Below are positions 31,800-40,503 of a DNA stretch of 64,000 nucleotides, piece after piece. The notes beneath the pieces are model-generated. The model worked only from the letters and a program-made list of their open reading frames with translations. It was not told the DNA's origin and made no database searches. Origin of the DNA: an uncultured Bacteroidales bacterium. Its GTDB lineage: Bacteria > Bacteroidota > Bacteroidia > Bacteroidales > P3. Every line of letters starts with the position of its first letter. The first letter of the stretch is position 1. The stretch is from NCBI GenBank assembly GCA_900315935.1, contig ONBB01000012.1:62001-126000 (forward strand), in the 5' to 3' direction. A program made the translations under genes and the position numbers.

Positions 31800-32081
31800 T
31801 CAGGCGTTTTCGGTGAGCATGGCGGTGGCCAGGTCGGCCCACTGGGCGTCGCTGAAGGTGTTGCCGTTGGCGTAGACGCGGTCGTAGCCGATAGGGGAGG
31901 AGGGTCGCAGCAGGGGCACTGCCGCGGCGACGACAAGCCCCATGGCGAAGACGGCCACGGCCACGCGGCGGCGCTGCTGCTGACGGCGGCGCCAGGCGGG
32001 GTACTCGCGTGTGAGGCGCTGGGCGAAGGCGTGGGCCTCGGCCTGCTGCCAGAGGGTGTCGAAATTGTCGTTCGGTATCAT
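31800..32081 (-). CDS. Small membrane protein, likely anti-sigma partner
   Basis: A 93-residue protein with an acidic-aromatic N-terminus (MIPNDNFDTLWQQAEAHAFA), a strongly basic stretch (WRRRQQQRRRVAV), one membrane segment (~residues 41-58, VAVAVFAMGLVVAAAVPLL) and a short periplasmic end. The ATG at 32081 overlaps the sigma-factor stop (ATGA), a typical arrangement for ECF sigma/anti-sigma pairs. The anti-sigma role is inferred from this context and topology, not from a recognised domain. The longer frame to 32093 would start inside the sigma gene. Confidence 0.7.
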   Translation of the reverse strand: MIPNDNFDTLWQQAEAHAFAQRLTREYPAWRRRQQQRRRVAVAVFAMGLVVAAAVPLLRPSSPIGYDRVYANGNTFSDAQWADLATAMLTENA

Positions 32082-32551
32082 AGTGCGTTCCATTGTTTTC
32101 TTAATTTTTCTTTGATGCGTACCAGTTTGACGCTGATGTTGTTGGCGGTGAGGCCCACTTGCTGGCCTATCTCTTCATAGTTGTAGCCCTGGAGGTGGAG
32201 GTTGGCGATGGTGCGGTCGGGTTCGGTGAGTAGGGCTATCTGTTCGTGCAGTGCGTCGAGTTCGGGGTTGCGGTCGTCGACAGCGTCGTAGTTTTCGTCG
32301 AGCGAGGCGTATTCGGGCGAGCGTCGCAGGATGTCGATGCAGGTGCTCCGTGCCACCCGCCACACCCAGGCCGCCTGTTGCGGGGCGAGGGTGATGCTCT
32401 CCAACTTCTCGCGCCGTTGCCAGAGGGCGATGGAGACCTCCTGCAGCAGGTCTTCTACCGGTGTGCCGCGGCTGCTGTAGCGTCGGCAGACGGTGAAGAG
32501 CAGGCCGCGGTAACGCGTGAGCGTCGCTTCGAATGGTTCCTGAACTTTCAC
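32078..32551 (-). CDS. ECF-type RNA polymerase sigma factor
   Basis: A 157-residue sigma-70 family protein of ECF size. Region 2 contains VEDLLQEVSIALWQRREKLES (core binding and -10 recognition) and the nearby WVWRVARSTCIDILRR. Region 4 is the helix-turn-helix GYNYEEIGQQVGLTANNISVKLVRIKEKLRKQW. There is no region 1.1. It heads a - strand operon with a coupled membrane protein and a secreted protein, suggesting a cell-envelope sensing circuit. Element B copy 3 lies in its 5' spacer. Confidence 0.93.
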   Translation of the reverse strand: MKVQEPFEATLTRYRGLLFTVCRRYSSRGTPVEDLLQEVSIALWQRREKLESITLAPQQAAWVWRVARSTCIDILRRSPEYASLDENYDAVDDRNPELDALHEQIALLTEPDRTIANLHLQGYNYEEIGQQVGLTANNISVKLVRIKEKLRKQWNAL

Positions 32552-32636
32552 ACACTAATAACGCAAAATGTTGCAAGAAAACTACATGCCATGTGAATTT
32601 TTTTGCATAACGCTGAGAACCAGTGTGTAACAAAAC

Positions 32637-32741
32637 TGCACAATTTTTTGGAAAAAAGTGCCGGAAAGTGTCCGGATGGCAGGTTTGCAACTGGCTGGTT
32701 CCTAGCCTGTAAGAGGCACCCTCTTCTTCCTCTCTTCGGCC
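32637..32741 (-). repeat. Dispersed element B, copy 3
   Basis: On the - strand: GGCCGAAGAGAGGAAGAAGA, then GGGTGCCTCTTA, a variable centre, and a TTTCCGGCAC-TTTTTT-CCAAAAAA tail. It lies in the leader of the ECF sigma gene. The rest of the 32552-32778 spacer shows nothing else clear. Confidence 0.7.
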
Positions 32742-32778
32742 TCTCCAGGGGGATGGCTGCGGGGTGGGGATGCATTTA

Positions 32779-32817
32779 AAAAAAAGGGGGCCGCGCCATC
32801 GGCGCGGCCCCTTTTTT
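32779..32817. terminator. Bidirectional hairpin terminator
   Basis: An 11-bp GGGGCCGCGCC / GGCGCGGCCCC stem with an ATC loop, an A run before and T6 after. It ends the M13 peptidase gene on the - strand. Confidence 0.82.
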
Positions 32818-32849
32818 AATTTTAGGTAATCAGGAATTTCTGAAAAGGG

Positions 32850-34910
32850 CTACCAGAGTATGGCGCGCTTTTCGGGGGCGAGCCACATGGCGTCGCCTTC
32901 CTTGATGCCGAAGGCGTCGATGAACTCGGTGATGTGGGGGAGTGTGATGTTGACGCGGTTGCGGCCGAGGGAGTGGACGTCGTTCTGGGTGAGGTTGCGG
33001 ATGCCGTCCTCGTTGATGTTGCCGGCCCAGACGAAGGCGTAGGCGAGGAAGAAGCGCTGCTCGGGGGTGAAGCCGTCCATCTTGTCTTTGTTGACCTGGT
33101 TCTTGGCGATGGCGTTCTGCATGGCGAGGTAGCTGACGTGGAGGCCGCCGTTGTCGGCGATGTTCTCGCCGAGGGTGAGCTGGCCGTTGGCGTAGAGGGG
33201 CTGGCCGTTGCCGCCGTCTTCGAGCACCTGGACGGCGTTGAAGGCGTCGATGAGGACCTGCTTGTTGTTGTCGAAGTTGCGGGCGTCCTCTTCGGTCCAC
33301 CAGTCGTTCATGTTGCCTTCGTGGTCGTATTTGCGGCCCTGGTCGTCGAAGCCGTGGGTCAGCTCGTGGCCAATGACCACGCCGATGGCGCCGTAGTTGG
33401 CGGCCTCGTCGGCATGCATGTTGAAGAAGGGGGGCTGGAGGATGGCGGCGGGGAAGCAGATTTCGTTGGTGGTGGGGTTGTAGTAGGCGTTGACGGTCTG
33501 GGGGGTCATGAGCCACTCGTCCTTGTCGACGGGTTTGTTGACTTTGGAGAAGTTGTAGGCCATGTCGAACTCGTTGCTGCGCACGATGTTGGCGTAGTAG
33601 CTGTCGTCCTTGATGTCGAGGCTGCTATAGTCGCGCCACTTGTTGGGGTAGCCGATTTTGACGTAGATGGTGCCGAGTTTCTTGTGGGCGTTGGCCTTGG
33701 TGCTGTCGGTCATCCAGGTGGCGGCGTCGATGCGCTGGCCGAGGGCGGTGATGAGGTTCTGCACGAGGGTCTCCATGCGGGTTTTGGCCTCGGCGGGGAA
33801 GTGTTTCTCGACGTAGAGTTTGCCGAGGGCCTCGCCCATGGCGCCTTCGACGGTGGAGGTTACGCGTTTCCAGCGGGGGCGGTTGACCTGACGGCCACCC
33901 ATCTCGCGGCCGTAGAAGGCGAAGCTGGCCTCGACGAAGTCGTCGCTCAGGTAGGGGGCGGCGCTGACAATCTCGTGCCAGGCGAAGTAGGCTTTGAACA
34001 TTTCGATGTCGGTGTCTTTGAGCACGCGGTCAACCTCGGCGAAGTATTTGGGCTGGCCGATGTTGAAGCTCTTCATGCCGTCGAGGATGTTCATGGCCTT
34101 GAAGTAGCCCTGCCAGTCGATGTTGGCGGTGAACTGGGCGGCTTCGTCGACGGTGTAGCGGTTGAAGGTGGCGTGGGGGTCGCGGTTCTCGAGCTTGGTG
34201 TTCATGGCGCGGGCGAGGCGGGTCTCGAGGGCCATCACGAGGTGGGCCAGCTTGTCGGCTTTGGTGCCGCTCATCTGGTCGTAGCCCGACATGGAGAACA
34301 TTTTGGTCATCAGCTCGACGTAGCTCTGGCGGAACTGGGCGTTCTTGCCTTCGTCGGTAACGTAGCGGTCGCGGTCGCCGAGGCCGAGGCCGCCCTGCCA
34401 TGCCCAGGCGATGTTCATCTTGGCGTCATCCTTGTCGGCCTCGCCGAAGACGCCGAAGAGCACGTGGTTGCCGCGGCGGTGCATGCGGAGCATCTGGGCC
34501 CACACGTCGTCGCGTGTTTTCATGGCGATGATTTCCTCGAGGAAGGGCTTCAGGGGCTCGGCGCCTTGCTCCTGCAGGCGTGCGCTGTCCATGCCGATGT
34601 TGTAGAGGGTGGCGATCTTGTCGGCCAGGCTGCCGCTTTCGTTCTGGGCTGTCTTGACGGAGTCGATGAGGTCGTTGACGTCTTTCAGCGCCTTCTCGCT
34701 CAGCACGTCGAACGAGCCGAAGCGCGAGTGCTCGGCATCGAGGGGGTTCTTGGCCATCCAGCCGCCGCAGGCGTACTGGTAGAAGTCGTCTTCAAGACGC
34801 ACCGTGGTGTCGAAATTCTCGAGGTCGACACCCGAGGTGAGCTTGGTCTTGTTCTGACAACCGGTAGCGATAACTGCCATAGTTGCAATGCTTAATAAGG
34901 TTTTTTTCAT
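32850..34910 (-). CDS. M13 family metalloendopeptidase (PepO-like) lipoprotein
   Basis: A 686-residue zinc endopeptidase of the neprilysin/PepO family with a lipoprotein signal (KTLLSIATMAVIATGC). The catalytic motif is VIGHELTHGFDDQG (~513-526), and the third ligand and supporting Asp are in LTLGENIADNGGL. NAYYNPTTNEICFPAAILQPP is the substrate-binding NAY-like segment. It should digest peptides at the cell envelope. Length is as usual for the family. It stands alone between a terminator and the SPOR gene. Three other envelope peptidase candidates occur in this window. Confidence 0.94.
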   Translation of the reverse strand: MKKTLLSIATMAVIATGCQNKTKLTSGVDLENFDTTVRLEDDFYQYACGGWMAKNPLDAEHSRFGSFDVLSEKALKDVNDLIDSVKTAQNESGSLADKIATLYNIGMDSARLQEQGAEPLKPFLEEIIAMKTRDDVWAQMLRMHRRGNHVLFGVFGEADKDDAKMNIAWAWQGGLGLGDRDRYVTDEGKNAQFRQSYVELMTKMFSMSGYDQMSGTKADKLAHLVMALETRLARAMNTKLENRDPHATFNRYTVDEAAQFTANIDWQGYFKAMNILDGMKSFNIGQPKYFAEVDRVLKDTDIEMFKAYFAWHEIVSAAPYLSDDFVEASFAFYGREMGGRQVNRPRWKRVTSTVEGAMGEALGKLYVEKHFPAEAKTRMETLVQNLITALGQRIDAATWMTDSTKANAHKKLGTIYVKIGYPNKWRDYSSLDIKDDSYYANIVRSNEFDMAYNFSKVNKPVDKDEWLMTPQTVNAYYNPTTNEICFPAAILQPPFFNMHADEAANYGAIGVVIGHELTHGFDDQGRKYDHEGNMNDWWTEEDARNFDNNKQVLIDAFNAVQVLEDGGNGQPLYANGQLTLGENIADNGGLHVSYLAMQNAIAKNQVNKDKMDGFTPEQRFFLAYAFVWAGNINEDGIRNLTQNDVHSLGRNRVNITLPHITEFIDAFGIKEGDAMWLAPEKRAILW

Positions 34911-34981
34911 TTTCCGTTCTAATTATTATATGTTTTCTAAAATTAAATACAGTGGATTGAACCTCGCATGGGTGAGAGGCC

Positions 34982-35443
34982 CTATTCGACGGCAGACTCC
35001 TCGTCGTCCGGGGCGAACTCGATTTGCTGCGGCGGCTCGGGGAAGATGTTGTCCTTGATGATGTAGCCTTTGTAGGTCTCCTTGATTTCCTGGAGGAAGG
35101 CGTAGGCTTCGAGGCGCGAGCGGAAGTCGCCCACCTTGACCTTGAAGTTGGGCTCGTCGTAGATGATGTATGCCTGGACAGACGGGTGGTCGGCCATGAA
35201 GCGTTCGCGCAGGTTGAAGGCGTTGGCTTTCGAGCTGGTGCCGGAGAAGGAGGCTATCTGCACGCGGTAGCCAGGGATGGTTTTGGCGCGCGAGTTGAGC
35301 TCGATGTGCTTCTCCACCATCTGGTTCACCGCCACGTCGCCCACAACGCGCACGCGGCCGGTCTGTGCCTGGGCTTCGAGGCCGCTGGCAATCAGCGCCG
35401 CGGCCAGTCCGAGGGCCAGTCTGATTTTCTGTATGTGTTTCAA
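34982..35443 (-). CDS. SPOR domain periplasmic protein
   Basis: A 153-residue secreted protein (signal MKHIQKIRLALGLAAALIASGLEAQAQ) ending in a SPOR domain (GYRVQIASFSGTSSKANAFNL to FRSRLEAYAFLQEIKETYKGYII), which binds glycan strands lacking stem peptides at septal peptidoglycan. A short helical region lies between. The acidic C-terminal tail (APDDEESAVE) is unusual but small. It lies 23 bp from the universal stress protein gene upstream on the - strand and may share its transcript. Confidence 0.9.
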   Translation of the reverse strand: MKHIQKIRLALGLAAALIASGLEAQAQTGRVRVVGDVAVNQMVEKHIELNSRAKTIPGYRVQIASFSGTSSKANAFNLRERFMADHPSVQAYIIYDEPNFKVKVGDFRSRLEAYAFLQEIKETYKGYIIKDNIFPEPPQQIEFAPDDEESAVE

Positions 35444-35466
35444 TTGTCGGTTTCGGGTTTGGGGGT

Positions 35467-36288
35467 TCAGTAGGTTACCGTGTCGGCCAGCACGCGGCGC
35501 GGGCGCACGGTGAGGACGGGGATTTTGGAGTTGGTGAGCATCTGCTGCGCGTAGTTGCCCATGATGAGGTTCGAGAGGGAGCTCTCCTGCTCGGTCATGA
35601 TGGCGATGAGGTCGGCGTTGACGGAGTTGGCGTAGTCGATGGTGTCAAGGCTGACGTTCTTGCCCACCTCGATGAACTTGGTCTGGTATTGCACGCCGGT
35701 CTTGTCGAAGTGGCGCTGCACCATGTTGATGTACTTGTTGACGATGGCGCGCACGTCCTTGGCGGTCGATGTGTAGAGGCCGAGGAGGTGGATGGTGGCG
35801 CCGAAGGTCTTGGCGAAGGTGGCCGCCTGGCCGGCCTTCTGGCGGGTGTTGTCGCTGCTGTCGATGGGTACGACGATGGTTTCCAGCTGTTTGTTGAAGT
35901 TGAAGTCTTCGCGCAGGAGCAGCACCGGGGCGGGCGAGAGCTCGACGGTCTTGTAGGTGTTGCGTCCCAGGATGCCTTTCTTCATGCCGCTCATGCCGTG
36001 GGTGCCGACTACGACGAGGCTGGCCTCATCCTCTTCGGCCTGCTTGGCCAGCTGCTCGGCCGGGTTGCCCTGGCGCAGCACGTATTCCAGCTTGATGCCC
36101 TTCAGGAGGTGCGCCACGCCGGCGTTGCGGCGCTCTATCTCCTCGCGGATGGGCTTCTCGTCCTCGTTCTTCTCTTTCACGTATACCAGACGGATGTCGC
36201 TTTGCCAGCGGTTGGCAATGTCAATGGCCAGGTCGACGGCATAGGCCGATCCGGATGAAAAATCGAATCCAACAACTACTTTGTTCAT
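35467..36288 (-). CDS. Universal stress protein with two Usp domains
   Basis: A 273-residue cytoplasmic protein with two tandem Usp folds (~1-145 and ~150-273). The first starts VVVGFDFSSGSAYAVDLAI and carries the ATP-binding GTHGMSGMKKGILGRNTYKTV loop. The second starts IVVPIDSSDNTRQKAG and has only a partial nucleotide loop (QESSLSNLIMGNYAQQML). Tandem Usp proteins are thought to sense nucleotides or stress. A TAATTTTGT promoter box lies 28 bp upstream. Confidence 0.92.
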   Translation of the reverse strand: MNKVVVGFDFSSGSAYAVDLAIDIANRWQSDIRLVYVKEKNEDEKPIREEIERRNAGVAHLLKGIKLEYVLRQGNPAEQLAKQAEEDEASLVVVGTHGMSGMKKGILGRNTYKTVELSPAPVLLLREDFNFNKQLETIVVPIDSSDNTRQKAGQAATFAKTFGATIHLLGLYTSTAKDVRAIVNKYINMVQRHFDKTGVQYQTKFIEVGKNVSLDTIDYANSVNADLIAIMTEQESSLSNLIMGNYAQQMLTNSKIPVLTVRPRRVLADTVTY

Positions 36289-36315
36289 GATGGTTTTGTG
36301 TTAAAATTTCACGGC

Positions 36316-36324
36316 ACAAAATTA
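36316..36324 (-). promoter_or_regulatory. Promoter box of the universal stress gene
   Basis: TAATTTTGT on the - strand, a match to TAnnTTTG, 28 bp before the start at 36288. Confidence 0.6.
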
Positions 36325-36438
36325 CAACTATTTTCCCAATTGACAAAAAAATAATTCGGTTTTTCTGATTTTGGATTTCGGGAGAACGGTTGTAAGTATT
36401 TGTAAAACAGTTGTGTGGGTGGATTGTTCAAAAAAAAG

Positions 36439-36471
36439 TTTGTGTATATTATATATTGTATGTATCTTTGC
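36439..36471 (+). promoter_or_regulatory. rnf operon promoter
   Basis: TTTG at 36439-36442 and TATCTTTGC at 36463-36471, spaced 20 bp. It lies 59 bp upstream of rnfB. Confidence 0.78.
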
Positions 36472-36529
36472 ATCCGCTTATTAATGTTAAAAAAACCGAG
36501 TTTGAAATCTTAAAACATACAAAAATAAC

Positions 36530-37459
36530 ATGACTCAACAAATCTTGATTGCGGTATTGGTATTGGGTGCCATCGGTGCCTTCTTTGCCGTGGTGCTCTA
36601 TTTTGTGGCCCAGAAATTCAAGGTGGTGGAAGACCCCCTGATTGACGAGGTGGCCGACGCGCTGCCCGGCGCCAACTGCGGCGGCTGTGGCAAGGCCGGC
36701 TGCCGTGCTTTTGCCGAGGCTTGCGTTGCCCAGGGCAATATGGACGGCCTGCGCTGCGCCCCTGGTGGCGAGCCGGTGGCTACCCGCATTGCCGAACTCC
36801 TCGGCTGTGCCGTCGAGCAGGGTGAACCCCAGGTGGCTGTGGTGCGTTGCAACCCGGCCAACTGCGGCGAGAAGCGCCGCGCCAACTATGACGGCCTCAC
36901 CTCCTGCGCCTTCGCTGCCACCGTCTTTGTCGGCGAGAGCGGCTGCGCCTTCGGTTGCCTCGGCTGTGGCGACTGTGTGGCCGCCTGCCAGTTCGACGCC
37001 ATCCACATGAACCCCCAGACCTCCACCCCCGAGGTGGACGAGGCCAAGTGCACCGCCTGCGGTGCCTGTGTCAAGGCTTGCCCTCGTCGCATCATCGAGC
37101 TCCGCAACAAGGGCCGCAACAACCGCCGCGTCTACGTCAGCTGCGTCAACAAGGAGAAAGGCGCCGCCGCCCGCAAGACCTGCGACAACGCCTGCATCGG
37201 CTGCTCCAAGTGCGAGAAGGTGTGCCCCGTCAGCGCCATCACCGTGGCCGACAGCCTCTCCTATATCGACCACACCAAGTGCATCGCCTGCCGCAAGTGC
37301 GTCCCCGAGTGCCCCACCAAGGCCATCCGCGACGTCAACTTCCCCACGCCGGCCAAGAAGGCCGAGCCCAAGCCGGCACCCGAGGCTGCGGCTCCGAAGG
37401 TGGAAGTGCCGAAGGCCGAGCCGGTGGCTGTCCCCCAGGCCGAGCCCGCCAAGGCATAA
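36530..37459 (+). CDS. rnfB: Rnf complex iron-sulfur subunit B
   Basis: A 309-residue electron-transfer subunit of the Rnf ferredoxin:NAD+ oxidoreductase, an ion-pumping membrane complex. It has one N-terminal membrane anchor (residues ~4-30). A four-Fe cluster domain follows (NCGGCGKAGCRAFAEAC ... LRCAPGG), then ferredoxin-type CxxC clusters (CLGCGDCVAAC, CTACGACVKACP, CIGCSKCEKVCP, CIACRKCVPECP). The last ~40 residues form a lysine-, proline- and alanine-rich tail (KKAEPKPAPEAAAPKVEVPK), longer than in many homologues. First gene of rnfBCDGE behind a strong promoter. Confidence 0.96.
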   Translation: MTQQILIAVLVLGAIGAFFAVVLYFVAQKFKVVEDPLIDEVADALPGANCGGCGKAGCRAFAEACVAQGNMDGLRCAPGGEPVATRIAELLGCAVEQGEPQVAVVRCNPANCGEKRRANYDGLTSCAFAATVFVGESGCAFGCLGCGDCVAACQFDAIHMNPQTSTPEVDEAKCTACGACVKACPRRIIELRNKGRNNRRVYVSCVNKEKGAAARKTCDNACIGCSKCEKVCPVSAITVADSLSYIDHTKCIACRKCVPECPTKAIRDVNFPTPAKKAEPKPAPEAAAPKVEVPKAEPVAVPQAEPAKA

Positions 37460-37470
37460 CCGTAGCAACA

Positions 37471-37494
37471 GATCAACGTATCAACCTATCAACA
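37471..37494 (+). repeat. TATCAAC-type units before rnfC
   Basis: GATCAAC, GTATCAAC and CTATCAAC in a row fill most of the rnfB-rnfC spacer. Confidence 0.6.
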
Positions 37495-37502
37495 TTGCTA
37501 GA

Positions 37503-38831
37503 ATGAAGACTTTCAAAATGGGTGGTGTCCACCCCGAAGAAAACAAGATATCGAACGATGCCGCCATACAGGTGATACCGGTAGGTGCCCAGATGGTGGT
37601 CCTGATGAACCAGCACCTCGGTGCCCCCGCCACCCCCATCGTCCAGAAGGGCGACAAGGTGAAGGTGGGCCAGCTTATAGGCGAGGCCCAGGCCTTCATG
37701 TGCGCCAATGTCCACTCGCCCGTCAGCGGCACGGTGGCCAAGGTGGAACCCGTCAAGGACGCCTTCGGCCTCCTCAAGCCCGCCGTCCACATCACCGTCG
37801 AGGGCGACGAGTGGATGGATACCATCGACCGCACGCCCGACATCAAGCGCGAGTGCACGCTTGAGCCCGCCGCCGTGGTGGCCAAGCTCAAGGAGATGGG
37901 CATCGTGGGCCTCGGCGGCGCCACCTTCCCCGCCCACATCAAGTACAGCGTGCCCGAAGGCAAGAAAGCCGAGTACCTCATCATCAACGCCGCCGAATGC
38001 GAGCCCTACCTCACCTCCGACTACCGCGTCATGATGGAGCATGCCGAGGAGATCTGCATCGGCATCAGCATCCTGCGCAAGGCTCTGGGAGTCCCCAACG
38101 CCTACGTCGGCATCGAGAGCAACAAGCCCCAGGCCATTGCCCGCATGCAGGAGGTGGCGCGCCAGTTCGAGGGCATCGTTATCGAGCCCCTCAAGGTGAA
38201 GTACCCGCAGGGCGCCGAGAAGCAGCTCATCAACGCCGTTACCGGCCGCAAGGTACCCAGCGGCAAGCTGCCCATCGACGTGGGCTGCGTGGTCTCCAAC
38301 GTCGGCACCACCTTTGCCGTCTACGAGGCCATCCAGAAGAACAAACCCCTCATCGAGAACATACTGACCGTTACCGGCAAGAAGCTGCCCACGCAGCACA
38401 ACTGCCTGGTGCGCATCGGCACCACCTTTGCCGACATCGTCAAGCACACCATCGGCGAGCTGCCCGCCACCACCGGCAAGGTCATCTCCGGCGGCACCAT
38501 GATGGGCAAGGCCATCGTCAACCTCGACGCCCCCACGGTGAAGGGCAACGCCAGCGTGCTGGTGATGGACGAGGGCGAGGCGCGCCGCGCTCCCGAGACC
38601 GCCTGCATCCGTTGCGGCAAGTGCATGAATGCCTGCCCGATGGGGCTGGAGCCCTACCTCTTCTCGTCGCTGGTCAAGGCCGGCCGCACCGAGGAGGCGC
38701 AGCAGAGCAACATCCTCGACTGCATCGAGTGCGGCTGCTGCTTCTTCAGCTGCCCCGCCAACAAGCCGCTGACCGACGAGATACGCCTCGGCAAGAACCG
38801 CGTCCGCGCCATGATGGCGGCCAAAAAGTAG
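37503..38831 (+). CDS. rnfC: Rnf complex NADH-binding subunit C
   Basis: A 442-residue peripheral subunit that transfers electrons between the Fe-S chain and NAD(H) using FMN. The N-terminal KTFKMGGVHPEENK barrel-sandwich domain is followed by the flavin/NADH-binding core (EMGIVGLGGATFPAHIKY, IINAAECEPYLTSDYR). A SLBB-like region comes next, and then two 4Fe-4S clusters (ACIRCGKCMNACPMG, CIECGCCFFSCPANK). Length is typical of Bacteroidota RnfC without a long C-terminal tail. The start at 37503 follows from the conserved N-terminus; the longer open frame lies inside rnfB. Confidence 0.96.
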   Translation: MKTFKMGGVHPEENKISNDAAIQVIPVGAQMVVLMNQHLGAPATPIVQKGDKVKVGQLIGEAQAFMCANVHSPVSGTVAKVEPVKDAFGLLKPAVHITVEGDEWMDTIDRTPDIKRECTLEPAAVVAKLKEMGIVGLGGATFPAHIKYSVPEGKKAEYLIINAAECEPYLTSDYRVMMEHAEEICIGISILRKALGVPNAYVGIESNKPQAIARMQEVARQFEGIVIEPLKVKYPQGAEKQLINAVTGRKVPSGKLPIDVGCVVSNVGTTFAVYEAIQKNKPLIENILTVTGKKLPTQHNCLVRIGTTFADIVKHTIGELPATTGKVISGGTMMGKAIVNLDAPTVKGNASVLVMDEGEARRAPETACIRCGKCMNACPMGLEPYLFSSLVKAGRTEEAQQSNILDCIECGCCFFSCPANKPLTDEIRLGKNRVRAMMAAKK

Positions 38832-38871
38832 TTAAGAGTTAAGAGTTAAAAGTTAAGAATTAAGAGTTATA
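38830..38871 (+). repeat. AGTTAAG heptamer array between rnfC and rnfD
   Basis: Six 7-bp units of AGTTAAG type. The first overlaps the last two bases of the rnfC stop codon. Confidence 0.85.
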
Positions 38872-38880
38872 TAATATATT

Positions 38881-39840
38881 ATGAATCTATTAAATATATC
38901 GGGCTCGCCCCACGTGCATAGCGACGAGTCGACCAAGAAAATCATGTGGCGTGTCAACCTGGCCCTCGTGCCGGCGCTGTTGGTCGCCATCGCCTACTTC
39001 GGACTGAACGCCCTGCTGGTCAGCCTTATCGCTGTGGCCTCCTGCGTGCTGTTCCAGTGGCTGATAGAGAAATACATCCTCAAGGTACCCACCACCATCG
39101 GCGACGGCTCGGCCGTCATCACCGGCCTCTTGCTGGCCTTCAACGTGCCCTCGACGGTCGACATGATGTGGATTGTCGTCATCGGCGCCCTTGTGGCCAT
39201 GGGCATCGGCAAGATGGCCTTCGGCGGCCTGGGCAAGAACCCCTTCAACCCCGCCCTGGTGGGCCGTGTCTTCCTGCTCATCTCGTTCCCCGTGCAGATG
39301 ACCACCTGGCCCGTGGTGGACGGCATCTTCCCGATGAATTTTGATGTCGCCACCGGCGCCACGCCCCTCGGAGCCTTCAAAGAGGGTGCCCTGCCGGCCG
39401 ACGTTACCCTGTGGGATGCCTTCCTCGGCCATGTGGGCGGCTCGCTCGGCGAGGTGTCGGCCCTGGCCATCCTCCTCGGCGCCTGCTACCTGCTGTGGAA
39501 ACGCGTCATCACCTGGCATATCCCCGTGGCCTTCATCGGCACCGCCCTGGTCTTCAGCGCCATCCTCTGGCTGGTGAACCCCGAGCAGTACATGGATCCC
39601 CTGATGACCATCTTCACCGGCGGCATCATGCTCGGCGCCTGCTTCATGGCCACCGACATGGTTACCTCGCCCATGGCCAAGAGCGGCCAGCTGCTCTTCG
39701 GCTTCGGCTGCGGCCTGCTGACCATCATCATCCGCAACTGGGGCGCCTACCCCGAGGGTGTCAGCTTCGCCATCCTGCTGATGAACAGCGTTACGCCCCT
39801 CATCAACCGCTGGTGCAAACCTGCGCGCTTCGCGAATTAA
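38881..39840 (+). CDS. rnfD: Rnf complex membrane subunit D
   Basis: A 319-residue integral membrane subunit with about nine or ten hydrophobic helices. FMN is covalently bound through the threonine in DVATGATPLGA (~residues 156-166), which is intact. The LNISGSPHVHSDEST start and the FGGLGKNPFNPALVGRVF loop are family marks. It takes part in ion translocation across the inner membrane. It is separated from rnfC only by a heptamer array. Confidence 0.95.
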   Translation: MNLLNISGSPHVHSDESTKKIMWRVNLALVPALLVAIAYFGLNALLVSLIAVASCVLFQWLIEKYILKVPTTIGDGSAVITGLLLAFNVPSTVDMMWIVVIGALVAMGIGKMAFGGLGKNPFNPALVGRVFLLISFPVQMTTWPVVDGIFPMNFDVATGATPLGAFKEGALPADVTLWDAFLGHVGGSLGEVSALAILLGACYLLWKRVITWHIPVAFIGTALVFSAILWLVNPEQYMDPLMTIFTGGIMLGACFMATDMVTSPMAKSGQLLFGFGCGLLTIIIRNWGAYPEGVSFAILLMNSVTPLINRWCKPARFAN

Positions 39841-39915
39841 GTAGTTAAGGAGACAGTAGTTAAGTAGTTAAGTAGTTAAGGTTTTATCATCATATAAACT
39901 TATCAACCTATCAAC
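39841..39915 (+). repeat. GTAGTTAA octamers and TATCAAC units before rnfG
   Basis: Four GTAGTTAA units (39841-39848 and 39856-39879) and two TATCAAC-type units (39900-39915). The first octamer starts directly after the rnfD stop. The same octamer is repeated nine times at 54805-54876. Confidence 0.85.
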
Positions 39916-39921
39916 AACGTT

Positions 39922-40485
39922 ATGGCAAAGAAAGCACAATCCACACTCGTCAATATGCTGCTCGCGCTGACGGCCATCGCCCTGGTGGCGGCCGCGGCCC
40001 TGGCAGCCCTCAACGCCGTTACCGAAGAACCCATCGCCCAGGCCCAGCAGGCCAAGGTCGAGGAGGCCATCAGCGCCGTGCTCCCGTCGTTCGACAAGCT
40101 GGAGGCCACCGAGGTGGACGGCAGCAAATGCAACAAGGCATACGATGCCGACGGCAACTTTGTCGGCGCCGCCATCGAGGCCGGCAACGACAAAGCCTTC
40201 GGCGGCCGCCTGCAGATTATGGTGGGCTTCGACAAGGACGGCAACGTATACGGCTACCGCATCCTCGAGACCCACGAGACCCCCGGCCTCGGCGCCAAGG
40301 CCGACACCTGGTTCCAGGCCGACGGCAAGGCCCCCGTGGTGGGCAAGCACCCGGCCGAGGCCAAGCTCACCGTCAAGAAGGACGGCGGCGAGGTCGATGC
40401 CATCAGCGGCTCCACCATCACCTCCCGCTCCTTCCTCCAGGCCGTCAACGACGCCTACGAAGTATTCCAGAAGATTAACGCCTAA
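39922..40485 (+). CDS. rnfG: Rnf complex subunit G
   Basis: A 187-residue subunit with one N-terminal membrane helix (LALTAIALVAAAALAALNAV) and a periplasmic FMN-binding domain. Covalent FMN attachment is expected at the last threonine of the DAISGSTITSRSFLQAV motif. GLGAKADTWFQ is another family mark. Length is on the short side of normal. It is followed by rnfE after 18 bp. Confidence 0.94.
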   Translation: MAKKAQSTLVNMLLALTAIALVAAAALAALNAVTEEPIAQAQQAKVEEAISAVLPSFDKLEATEVDGSKCNKAYDADGNFVGAAIEAGNDKAFGGRLQIMVGFDKDGNVYGYRILETHETPGLGAKADTWFQADGKAPVVGKHPAEAKLTVKKDGGEVDAISGSTITSRSFLQAVNDAYEVFQKINA

Positions 40486-40503
40486 CCCACAGTACAGTAG
40501 CTT

